Origin: Fusobacterium sp. CAG:439
GTDB lineage: Bacteria; Cyanobacteriota; Vampirovibrionia; Gastranaerophilales; Gastranaerophilaceae
Direction of reading: 5' to 3'
Assembly (NCBI GenBank): GCA_000438175.1
Contig: FR900455.1
Span: forward strand, 12,493-55,388
Length of the DNA: 42,896 nt
Shown piece by piece: positions 1 to 6,413 of this stretch. Position 1 is the stretch's first letter, and the number at the start of each line of letters is the position of its first letter. The translations under genes and the position numbers were made by a program. The notes under the pieces are model-generated. The model was given only the letters and a program-made list of their open reading frames with translations, was not told the DNA's origin and did no database searches.

Positions 1-13
1 GTTACTCCTTATT

Positions 14-973
14 TTAAAAATTTTTTCTAATCTCGTCGATGTACTCTTTATATTTCTTTTTCAACACTTTTGGAGCGAGGATTTTGACTGCATAACCCCA
101 TTTGAAAAGGTTCCACATAATGTGTTTGTCGCCGCTCGCTTTAAAAGTTACAATCACGCTGCCGTCAGGCTGTTGCTTCATTTTTTGCGTCGGGTGGAAA
201 TTATAGTTCAAAACATCTTCCGCAGCCTCGGGAATAAATTTTAGTTTAACATCATAAATCTCACCAAAATAAACGCCAAAAGATTTTTTAGAAAATTCTT
301 GCAAATCGAAACCTTTCGGGTCAAACTTCTCTACCAGAATTTCAATGTTTTTAAGTCTATGTAAAACATAGTTGTATTCGTCCTGACCTTTTGCATTTTC
401 TCTTGCTATCAGGTGAACTTTTTCCCCGTAAATTAAGCCAAGAGGCTCTAAAATCCTGACTTTATCTTTGTATTCAGCCTGAATTTTTCTGTTTTCTTTA
501 ATCGCCTGACGGATTACAGAAACAACATTCAAATCAACTTTATAATTCTGTGACTGGCGAACCGCATACCCTTCAGACTGAAGCAGTAACTCTACCTGTG
601 CTTCATCCATTTTTGTATGTTTGTATTTAAGAGCCTTAACTTTTGTCAAAATTTCATCAAGCTCGGTTTGTGACATTTTATCGCAAGCAGGTTTCAAATT
701 TTCCAAAAACGCAATATCTTCATTTGAAAATGAAACCAGTTCATTCAATGAATAATTTGTAAATCCCCAACGTTTGCAGCGTTCATCAGTTGCTATTTCA
801 TCAACCTGTGGTAATATAGACAAAACACTATCACGCATTCTTTCTGCCGTTCGTCTGGAAACACCAAAACGTTCCTGAATATCATTCAAAGAAACCCCAT
901 TCAATTTTGAAAGCATGAAAATTATCAGATCAATAATATCCGAAACTCTTGAATATCTTGGTTTATCTTCCAT
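14..973 (-). CDS. WYL-domain transcriptional regulator (YafY/PafBC-like)
   Basis: This 319-residue protein has an N-terminal helix-turn-helix (about residues 25-55, with GVSRRTAERMRD as recognition helix), a middle linker, a WYL domain (about 150-215) and a C-terminal WCX extension (about 240-319). The W-Y-L triad itself is degenerate: the strand reads EKVHLIAR. WYL proteins bind DNA and are thought to sense nucleic acid or nucleotide ligands; PafBC, in this family, activates DNA-damage genes from promoters with a box just upstream of the -10 element. The ATG at 971-973 has a good AAAGGAG site. Its own promoter carries the same box as the rtcB operon, two DUF1643 genes and the AAA+ gene, so I infer that it autoregulates and controls them. 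The family call is firm; the regulon is inference. Confidence 0.85.
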   Translation of the reverse strand: MEDKPRYSRVSDIIDLIIFMLSKLNGVSLNDIQERFGVSRRTAERMRDSVLSILPQVDEIATDERCKRWGFTNYSLNELVSFSNEDIAFLENLKPACDKMSQTELDEILTKVKALKYKHTKMDEAQVELLLQSEGYAVRQSQNYKVDLNVVSVIRQAIKENRKIQAEYKDKVRILEPLGLIYGEKVHLIARENAKGQDEYNYVLHRLKNIEILVEKFDPKGFDLQEFSKKSFGVYFGEIYDVKLKFIPEAAEDVLNYNFHPTQKMKQQPDGSVIVTFKASGDKHIMWNLFKWGYAVKILAPKVLKKKYKEYIDEIRKNF

Positions 974-994
974 ATTGAAACTCCTTTTAAAAAT

Positions 995-1029
995 ATTCTA
1001 GCATAAATATACGTCAAATGCGGACATAT
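995..1029 (-). promoter_or_regulatory. Promoter of the WYL gene with regulon box
   Basis: Read on the minus strand, an inverted repeat ATATGTC-N7-GACGTAT (1009-1029, one mismatch) is followed by 8 nt and a -10 element TAGAAT (995-1000). The core is GTCCGCATTTGAC. There is no recognisable -35, so an activator is plausible. The box lies between the rtcB stop codon and the WYL start. Confidence 0.7.
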
Positions 1030-2151
1030 TTATTCTTTAGCTTTAAAGTTATACTGAGGTTTTAAATGATCAATTATTTCAGCTGCTGGTTCAATCGCTT
1101 TTATAATTTCTATACTGTTTTTATATGCCATCGGGGCTTCATCAAGTGTCGCAGTTGAAATACAGCTTGAAAAAATACCTGACATTTGTTTTTTGTATTC
1201 CTGCATTGTTAATTGGTTTTTTGCCTGCATTCTTGATAAAGCCCTGCCTGCACCATGTGGAGCAGAATTATTCCAATCTGTATTTCCTTTACCAATGCAA
1301 ATCAAAGAACCCTCCGCCATATTTAGAGGAATTAGCACTCTTTCTTCTTTATAACAAGAGATTGCACCTTTTCTTATAATTCCATCTTTGCCTATATAAT
1401 TATGAACTGTTTCAAATTCATCTTCTGCTTTCCAACGCATTCCAACCATAATATCGTGTGCCATAATTTTACGGTTTAATTTTGCATATTCTTGACAATA
1501 TTCAGCACAATCCAAATATTCCTGTGCATATTTACCTGTTAAAAACGAAAGCTGTTTTAGTTCACCCTCCCCGTAACAATTTTTTGTGATAGCAAGATCT
1601 TGATAATAAATTGCCAGTTTTAAACCAATATTTCTTGAGCCGCTATGAATTATCAAATATGTCCCGGTTGAACCTTTTTCTAGAGAAATAAAATGATTTC
1701 CACCGCCTAACGAACCGATTTTATTAACATGGTTTACAAAATTATCTTTCAGAATGTCTTTACAAATCTTTTTTGTTTTTTCAATAAATTTTTCCGGTAC
1801 AAGTTCACTAAATCTTTTCCTTCCGTCCCTGCCAAAAGGGATATTCCTGCGAATAACTTTATCCAGTTTTTCATAATCGTTTGTAATATCGTTATCGCTC
1901 AATTTTATAACATGCATTCCGCAAAATTGATCTACTCCTATAATATTTGGAATAATTTCACCGCTTTTCGGCATTTCAGCAGTAAAACCTATTGTACAGC
2001 CTTTGCCTTTATGACAGTCAGGCATAATCCTAATTTGACAATCCTTAAATATAGGATGATTACAAACAGCAAGCGTTTGTTCTGTTACATCTGTATCTTC
2101 ACTTTCTGTAAAAATTTTTGCTGATGTATATTTTCCTTTGATTTCGTACAT
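1030..2151 (-). CDS. rtcB: RNA-splicing ligase RtcB
   Basis: RtcB joins 2',3'-cyclic phosphate or 3'-phosphate RNA ends to 5'-OH ends using GTP and Mn2+. All metal ligands of the family can be read: Asp74 and Cys77 (GVDQFCGMH), His153 (GGGNHF), His169 (IHSGSRN) and His250 (VHNYIG). The histidine that carries GMP is His299 (APHGAGR). At 373 residues it is slightly shorter than E. coli RtcB, which fits the compact RtcB2-like forms. The start has a GAGG site inside the end of the upstream small gene, only 2 nt away, so the two are cotranscribed. No rtcA is seen. Placement under a WYL regulator rather than a sigma-54 RtcR is notable and suggests an induced RNA-repair role. Confidence 0.93.
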   Translation of the reverse strand: MYEIKGKYTSAKIFTESEDTDVTEQTLAVCNHPIFKDCQIRIMPDCHKGKGCTIGFTAEMPKSGEIIPNIIGVDQFCGMHVIKLSDNDITNDYEKLDKVIRRNIPFGRDGRKRFSELVPEKFIEKTKKICKDILKDNFVNHVNKIGSLGGGNHFISLEKGSTGTYLIIHSGSRNIGLKLAIYYQDLAITKNCYGEGELKQLSFLTGKYAQEYLDCAEYCQEYAKLNRKIMAHDIMVGMRWKAEDEFETVHNYIGKDGIIRKGAISCYKEERVLIPLNMAEGSLICIGKGNTDWNNSAPHGAGRALSRMQAKNQLTMQEYKKQMSGIFSSCISTATLDEAPMAYKNSIEIIKAIEPAAEIIDHLKPQYNFKAKE

Positions 2152-2153
2152 AA

Positions 2154-2498
2154 TTATTTCCTCAATTTCATTTTTCTAACTATTTGTGCAACAGTTTTTT
2201 CGTCTGTGTGTAATCTTTCGGCAACAGCTTTAATCTTAAAATTACATTCTCCCCAGATTTTTCTAAATTCTTCATTTGTAACAGCTGTACCTTCACAACG
2301 GCAAATTGAAGGGATTTTGTCTTTGATTGAATATCCCATTGATTCTATAAAAGTCTTAAACTTTCCTAAATCAGTCCATTCACCGTTTTTGCCAGTCCAT
2401 TTTTTAGTTTCCGATTTGTAAAAATCCGAAATGTACTTCATAATCATCTGCATATTACCGCTGAATACTACTTTGTTTGCTCTGATTAAATATTTCAT
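2154..2498 (-). CDS. Small HTH-like protein cotranscribed with rtcB
   Basis: I do not recognise this 114-residue protein. The N-terminal half (about 1-65) is a mixed alpha/beta stretch with KKWTGKNGEWTDLGKF. Then comes CRCEG and a C-terminal helical segment (about 75-114, EEFRKIWGECNFKIKAVAERLHTDEKTV split across two helices) that looks like a helix-turn-helix with a basic end (RKMKLRK). It is the first gene after the box-bearing promoter and is tightly linked to rtcB (2-nt gap), so a role in recognising the RNA or tRNA substrate, or in regulation, is possible. The start at 2496-2498 has AAGGA upstream. The function is unknown. Confidence 0.7.
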   Translation of the reverse strand: MKYLIRANKVVFSGNMQMIMKYISDFYKSETKKWTGKNGEWTDLGKFKTFIESMGYSIKDKIPSICRCEGTAVTNEEFRKIWGECNFKIKAVAERLHTDEKTVAQIVRKMKLRK

Positions 2499-2522
2499 GT
2501 CAAAATTTCCTTATCTGTAATA

Positions 2523-2558
2523 AGTATAAAATATAAGTACGTCTTATTCGGACGTACT
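2523..2558 (-). promoter_or_regulatory. Promoter of the rtcB operon with perfect inverted-repeat box
   Basis: A perfect inverted repeat AGTACGTC-N7-GACGTACT (2536-2558) lies upstream of a -10 element TATACT (read on minus, 2523-2528). The core reads GTCCGAATAAGAC on the minus strand. The distance from the end of GAC to the -10 is 12 nt, identical to the WYL promoter. The predicted start of transcription is near 2516, 18 nt before the ATG. No -35 consensus is visible. Confidence 0.75.
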
Positions 2559-2609
2559 CAATTAACACTCTTTTAAAAGCTTTTTCAAGTTATTGAAAAA
2601 AATTGTGTC

Positions 2610-2924
2610 CTACTCTACCAAAGCTTTTGCTATTTTATAAAAATCTTTCATTCGTTCGGGATTATTATTCAATATTTGTTCAATCTCTGCTTGTAAATTT
2701 TCATTATCATTCTGATGTTCAAAATTAAAGACGTCGGAAAAGTTAACACCCAAAACTTGTAAAATCTTTTCTAAGGTCGACATTAACGGATAATTCCTAC
2801 CTGTGACTATATTACTTAAGGCGGTCGGCTCAATACCAACAAGTTCTGCTAGTTTTTCCTGACTAATATTTTTTTGCTTAATTAGTTCTTTAATCCTTCG
2901 TCCCAGAAGCTTTTTCTTATCCAT
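2610..2924 (-). CDS. XRE-family helix-turn-helix regulator
   Basis: This 104-residue Cro/CI-type DNA-binding protein has an HTH_3 domain at about residues 8-65 (SQEKLAELVGIEPTALSNIV is the HTH core), then an acidic, helical tail with no recognised ligand domain. The start at 2922-2924 has an AAGGTGGG ribosome site. It is divergent from the DUF1643 array and separated from it by a 299-bp AT-rich gap. It is the last gene before the boxed rtcB promoter but has no copy of the box itself. A role in controlling the divergent array or itself is plausible but not shown. Confidence 0.85.
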   Translation of the reverse strand: MDKKKLLGRRIKELIKQKNISQEKLAELVGIEPTALSNIVTGRNYPLMSTLEKILQVLGVNFSDVFNFEHQNDNENLQAEIEQILNNNPERMKDFYKIAKALVE

Positions 2925-3091
2925 ATTCCCACCTTATTTGTAACTTGAATTAAATTAATGGTACAAATAAAGCTTCTAAAACTACATAATTTTATACCGA
3001 TTTCAAATGATGTAAATCAGTATAAAATAAATTATAATTTAGTTATTCTGAATTTTTTATAAAATTTTCAGTATAAATAAAAAGTAAGTAA
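2925..3091. promoter_or_regulatory. AT-rich divergent intergenic region between the XRE gene and the DUF1643 array
   Basis: This gap is very AT-rich. It contains an imperfect inverted repeat TTTGTAAC (2937-2944) / GGTACAAA (2960-2967), with one mismatch in eight, positioned over the XRE gene's own promoter region, so it may be its operator. TATAAT-like sequences occur on the plus strand. No gene is visible. The recognisable DUF1643 leader repeat begins at 3092. Confidence 0.35.
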
Positions 3092-3150
3092 TGATACTTT
3101 TTGTATCATTTGACTTGAAAACGTATGCTACAAGAGCGATGAATAGAATA
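3092..3150 (+). repeat. DUF1643 array repeat, 5' segment, copy A
   Basis: This 59-nt segment aligns without gaps to 3926-3984 (47 of 59 identical, about 80%). It opens with a hairpin TGATAC-TTTTT-GTATCA (3092-3108, perfect 6-bp arms). A degenerate, shortened form is seen at 4740-4780. In copies B and C the repeat begins exactly at the stop codon of the upstream DUF1643 gene. Confidence 0.75.
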
Positions 3151-3216
3151 CAACAAAGTTTTAAACTGCGTCCGAATTGGACAGAGTGCGGAGTTAAGAT
3201 AAAAGTTGAAAGGAAA
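3146..3216 (+). repeat. DUF1643 array repeat, 3' segment (promoter module), copy A
   Basis: This 71-nt stretch is 69/71 identical to 4776-4846. It contains the regulon box and -10 element and ends in the ribosome-binding region, so the repeat is a duplicated promoter plus 5' leader. Such near-identity contrasts with the strong divergence of the proteins that follow. Confidence 0.85.
3170..3200 (+). promoter_or_regulatory. Regulon box and -10 of DUF1643 gene 1
   Basis: The box GTC-CGAATTG-GAC (3170-3182) is followed, 12 nt after GAC, by a TANNNT -10 element TAAGAT (3195-3200). Transcription would start near 3207, giving a 17-nt leader that holds the AAAGG ribosome site before the ATG at 3224. 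The box-to-minus-10 distance equals that at the WYL, rtcB and AAA+ promoters. Confidence 0.65.
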
Positions 3217-3223
3217 TTAAAAT

Positions 3224-3928
3224 ATGGAAAAACATAAAATTTTAAAAGAAATTATCGAATTGAACAAAAAAAATTTTAGAGGTTTAGAAATTACAAAAGA
3301 TTTTGCTATCAAAGGCGACGAAAATAGTTCGATGATTTTTTCAGGAACCAATGAGCAATATACCAAAAAAGAATGTGCAGAATTTAAAAAATATGAAAAT
3401 AAATTTGTAGAAACACCATTTAAACACAGATATTATGCATATTATAAAAATAAGAACAATGTATTAACACATAAAGGTATAGTTTATATTATGTTTAACC
3501 CAAGCCATGCAATACCTGGAGATGTTGATGATTCAATTAATAATTGTATAAATTTAGCGAAGAAATATGATTATATTGAAATTTTAAACCTTTTTTCACT
3601 AAGGAAACCTAGTGGATATAAAAAGACTGAATTATCTGATAGTAATGATATCAATAAAAAATTTATTTTAGATTATTTAGAAAATATAGTCGATAATAAA
3701 AATATTGATGTTGTCCTTGCTTGGGGACATGGAAAAGAAAAAGACTACAAAGAAATAATCGATGAAATAAATAACATATTAAAAAATAAAAATAATGTTT
3801 TCATAATTGGTGTAGATGCACAAAAAGCAAATACTTACATTCATCATGCAAATTCCCAGATTTGGAATGGTCTTGGCAAAATAGAAGAAGTTGCAAAACT
3901 TGTACCATACAACTTAATAGAAGTTTGA
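3224..3928 (+). CDS. DUF1643-family protein, array copy 1
   Basis: This 234-residue cytoplasmic protein belongs to DUF1643, a family of unknown function. The diagnostic motifs appear in order: YIMFNPSHA, a D-D-S motif, a helix before EILNLFSLRKPSG, VVLAWGHGK, and a histidine patch YIHHAN near the C-terminus where typical members have HPLY. It has no signal peptide or membrane segment. It is the first gene of the array and has the regulon promoter. Its codon use is very AT-rich, like the rest of the island. A UDG-like fold is possible (see findings) but no activity can be assigned. Confidence 0.82.
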   Translation: MEKHKILKEIIELNKKNFRGLEITKDFAIKGDENSSMIFSGTNEQYTKKECAEFKKYENKFVETPFKHRYYAYYKNKNNVLTHKGIVYIMFNPSHAIPGDVDDSINNCINLAKKYDYIEILNLFSLRKPSGYKKTELSDSNDINKKFILDYLENIVDNKNIDVVLAWGHGKEKDYKEIIDEINNILKNKNNVFIIGVDAQKANTYIHHANSQIWNGLGKIEEVAKLVPYNLIEV

Positions 3929-3984
3929 TACTTTTTGTGTCATGAGCCTTGAAATATCTTGCAACAAGAGCGGTGAATGGAATA
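3926..3984 (+). repeat. DUF1643 array repeat, 5' segment, copy B
   Basis: This copy starts on the TGA stop of copy 1 and is about 80% identical to 3092-3150. The hairpin is kept with one G-U pair (TGATAC-TTTTT-GTGTCA). The 3' promoter module that follows in copies A and C is absent here. Instead a TATAAT (3991-3996) precedes gene 2. Confidence 0.7.
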
Positions 3985-4019
3985 AAAGTCTATAATAATC
4001 AAAAATAGGAGATAATATA

Positions 4020-4742
4020 ATGGAATTATTGAAAGAGCTTAAAAACCAATTTGATAATTATAAAATCGTAGACCTTCAAGACAGACCAGGTTTTATAGTA
4101 TTTTCAAAAGAAACCTATACAGCTGATGAAGAAAAACAATTATTTTCTAAATATATAAACAAAAATGAAGAGTGTTTACAAAATTTCAATGTAACCAATG
4201 AACCTCATTCACGATATCTATATATAGAAAAAATTGTAAATGATAAAAACGATAAATGTAAAGACAGAAAAGGTATTTTAACATTCGTGATGCTAAATCC
4301 ATCTTATGCTGGAGATGAAAAATCCGATAAAACAATGGATAAAGCTAGAAAATGGGCTTATACTGTAACTTATAATAAAAATATTGGTTATCAATATTTT
4401 GCTGTAATTAACCTTTTTGCATATAGACACCATAAACCTAGCGAATTAAAAAAAATTTTACAAAACAATAAAGAAATCAAAACTAAATTTAAACCTCAAG
4501 ATAACAATGAATTTATAAAAAAATATTTAGCAAATAATAAGATTTTGAAAGATTTTATTATTGCTTATGGCAAAAATAAAGAATACACAGAATATAAAGA
4601 AAATTTATTAAAGTTATTAAAAGAAAACTCTGCCAATTTGATGACTTTCTACATCAATGGAGCACCATTTCATATATCTTGTCGAAAAAAAGTATATGAC
4701 AACAATCATAAGCTGCATCTATACCCAATAAACATTTATTGA
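4020..4742 (+). CDS. DUF1643-family protein, array copy 2
   Basis: This 240-residue paralogue of its neighbours carries FVMLNPSYAGDEKSDKTMD, VINLFAYRHHKPSEL (the best match to the family's N-L-F-A-x-R-x-x-x-P-x-x-L motif in the array), IIAYGKNKEY in place of AWG, and FHISCRK near the end. Identity to copies 1 and 3 is low outside the motifs, so the array is an old expansion or was assembled from different sources. The start has GGAG (GGAGATAATATA-ATG). It lacks the regulon box and may depend on readthrough or on its own TATAAT. Confidence 0.82.
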   Translation: MELLKELKNQFDNYKIVDLQDRPGFIVFSKETYTADEEKQLFSKYINKNEECLQNFNVTNEPHSRYLYIEKIVNDKNDKCKDRKGILTFVMLNPSYAGDEKSDKTMDKARKWAYTVTYNKNIGYQYFAVINLFAYRHHKPSELKKILQNNKEIKTKFKPQDNNEFIKKYLANNKILKDFIIAYGKNKEYTEYKENLLKLLKENSANLMTFYINGAPFHISCRKKVYDNNHKLHLYPINIY

Positions 4743-4780
4743 TATTTTTTGCGGATGTAAAAAGAGTTATTAATTGAATA
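4740..4780 (+). repeat. DUF1643 array repeat, 5' segment, degenerate copy C
   Basis: Beginning on the stop codon of copy 2, TGATATTTTTTG and the distal AAGAG...TTGAATACAAC blocks match copies A and B, but the middle is shortened and the hairpin is lost. Confidence 0.45.
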
Positions 4781-4846
4781 CAACAAACTTTTAAACTGCG
4801 TCCGAATTGGACAGAGTGTGGAGTTAAGATAAAAGTTGAAAGGAAA
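4776..4846 (+). repeat. DUF1643 array repeat, 3' segment (promoter module), copy C
   Basis: This is 69/71 identical to 3146-3216. Only G-to-C at 4788 and C-to-T at 4819 differ. It contains box, -10 and ribosome site for DUF1643 gene 3. Confidence 0.85.
4800..4830 (+). promoter_or_regulatory. Regulon box and -10 of DUF1643 gene 3
   Basis: GTC-CGAATTG-GAC (4800-4812) stands 12 nt before TAAGAT (4825-4830). Transcription would start near 4837, leaving a 16-nt leader with AAAGGAAA before the ATG at 4853. Confidence 0.65.
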
Positions 4847-4852
4847 CTTAAA

Positions 4853-5671
4853 ATGAACAAAGAAGAAATTTTTAAGAATATTCCATACATAAAGGTTTAT
4901 AGACACGACATCACAGATAGTTTTGATTTGTATTTTGGACAAAATAAAAATAACAAAGATAATTGCCGTATAGATGTTAAAGGCTTTGCATATTACAATT
5001 GCGAAACCCCTAAAGCCAAATCTGATTGTTACAGATATTATCTTGAACTTGAAATAAGTAATTCCCAAAAGCATAAAACCCTGGTTATTTTAATGCTTAA
5101 CCCGTCAAATACATTCCCGGAAATGAACGACAAAAAATCAACGGTCGACGGAACTGTTAAAAATGCAGTAAGAATTGCCTATAAAGCAGGATACTCAAAA
5201 GTTATTATTTTAAATTCTTTCAACTATATAGACGGAAACAGTTTGACTGCAATAAAATCAACGAAGCAATCTTCGATTGAAATTAACACAAAAATAATAT
5301 CAAATGTACTAAAAGAACATAAAAATTTGATGATAGCTTGGGGTACAAAAGTGCGTAAAAGAGATAAAAATAGCATTTTAAGCAGCATTTGGGATATAGC
5401 TACAGATTTAAAAATATATGCATATGCTTGGAATAAAAATTCAAATTGTCCTTATCATCCGGCAACCAGAGTGGATAATAAGAAAAACGATTTTCCGCTA
5501 ACTAAATTTTTAACTGGCAAGAGTAATTTACTCGAACTTGCTGTTAAAAAGCAAAATGATAAATTTGATTTAATATTAAAGAGTCAAATTAGGCTGTGTC
5601 AAAATTGGCATAGTATGGCTATAAATAAAAAAGGAAAGAAACGTAATGTATTTCTGGAAAATAAAAATTGA
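4853..5671 (+). CDS. DUF1643-family protein, array copy 3
   Basis: This 272-residue member is the longest of the array. Motifs are VILMLNPSNTF, a T-V-D-G-T motif, VIILNSFNYIDG (the arginine after N-x-F is missing), LMIAWGTKVRKRD, and CPYHPATRV, which preserves the family's C-terminal His-Pro. About 50 extra residues after the core are lysine-rich and unlike the other copies. It has the regulon promoter and a good AAAGG site. Its end overlaps the start of copy 4 by 26 nt. Confidence 0.82.
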   Translation: MNKEEIFKNIPYIKVYRHDITDSFDLYFGQNKNNKDNCRIDVKGFAYYNCETPKAKSDCYRYYLELEISNSQKHKTLVILMLNPSNTFPEMNDKKSTVDGTVKNAVRIAYKAGYSKVIILNSFNYIDGNSLTAIKSTKQSSIEINTKIISNVLKEHKNLMIAWGTKVRKRDKNSILSSIWDIATDLKIYAYAWNKNSNCPYHPATRVDNKKNDFPLTKFLTGKSNLLELAVKKQNDKFDLILKSQIRLCQNWHSMAINKKGKKRNVFLENKN

Positions 5672-6344
5672 TAAGAATAAATTGTTAGATGTCAAAGTAT
5701 ATGCTTCTTTTAGTGATACCTTTAATAAAGAAGAATTGAAACAAATTCAAAAATTTTATGATAATAAGGGTAAAAAAATTCATTTTGAAGAAAAAGTTAA
5801 AGTTGATGGCATTTGTTATAAAAATCAAACAAAATTAATTGCAAGTTGGTAATCTGAATCTAAAAATTCTGAAAAAGTTTTAGGCTTTATAATGTTTAAC
5901 CCAAGTTTTGCAAATCCAAAAAGTAGCGATGACACCGCTAGAAATGCTATCAAATTTGCAAATAAAGAAGGATATAATAAAATTATTGTTTTAAACTTAT
6001 TTCCCATAAGAATTTCCGGAGCAGATTTTGTTTGCAAATATTATACAAAAGAATATTTGAAGAACTATAAGTGTGAAATAAATTTAGATGATTTACCAGA
6101 AAAAGTTGTATTGTGTTGGAGAAAATTACCCAAAAATATCCCTTATATAGATTCAATAATAGAAAAACTATGTTCAGAATTACTAAAAACAGACTTAAAG
6201 AACAAAAGATTAAATAAAACCTTGTATCAAATAACGGATGAGAATTTTCAAAGACATCTATCCTCTCCATCTGTTAATTCCATAGGAGGAATTGAACAGC
6301 TTAAGTTAACAAAGATACAATCAATCTATAAATTTAATAAATAA
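5646..6344 (+). pseudogene. DUF1643-family gene, array copy 4, interrupted by an in-frame stop
   Basis: A 68-codon reading frame starting at 5646 (AAAGGAAAG site upstream) ends at a TAA at 5850-5852. The same frame continues without further stops to 6344. The downstream part carries LGFIMFNPSFANPKSSDDTARNA, IIVLNLFPIRISG, VVLCWRK and a terminal RHLSSPS, that is, a complete DUF1643 core. The upstream part aligns in position with the N-terminal segment of the other copies. Removing one stop codon gives a 232-residue protein, the size of copy 1. An internal start at 5892 would lack the N-terminal region. Recent nonsense mutation or a sequencing error are both possible. Confidence 0.75.
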
Positions 6345-6359
6345 TATTTTCAGATAAAC

Positions 6360-6389
6360 TTGCATAATTCGGAGAAAATGTGGTATAAT
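6360..6389 (+). promoter_or_regulatory. Promoter of the Fic gene
   Basis: TTGCAT (6360-6365), an 18-nt spacer and an extended -10 TGG-TATAAT (6381-6389). The 11-nt repeat ATTCGGAGAAA occurs on each side of the -10 (6367-6377 and 6401-6411), the second being the ribosome site; it may be an operator for the winged-helix end of the Fic protein. Confidence 0.6.
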
Positions 6390-6413
6390 ATCCGTATAAT
6401 ATTCGGAGAAAGC

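Noticed and set aside
1729..2124. 131-codon open frame opposite rtcB
   Set aside because: It lies wholly antisense to a well-conserved gene and its translation looks like no protein family.
3139..3237. Short 32-codon reading frame over the DUF1643 promoter module, partly conserved at 4776-4850
   Set aside because: The predicted transcription start (about 3207) lies inside it, and copy C has a stop in place of the start codon. Conservation is better explained by the promoter.
3961..4012. GTG-started 11-codon frame before DUF1643 gene 2 as a leader peptide
   Set aside because: Too short, weak ribosome site, no match in the other copies beyond the start.
3092..4846. CRISPR array
   Set aside because: Repeats are few, long, unevenly spaced and separated by genes.
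3092..6344. Integron-style cassette array with attC sites
   Set aside because: The repeats lack recognisable integrase core sites, no integrase gene is present, and two of the repeats carry promoters.
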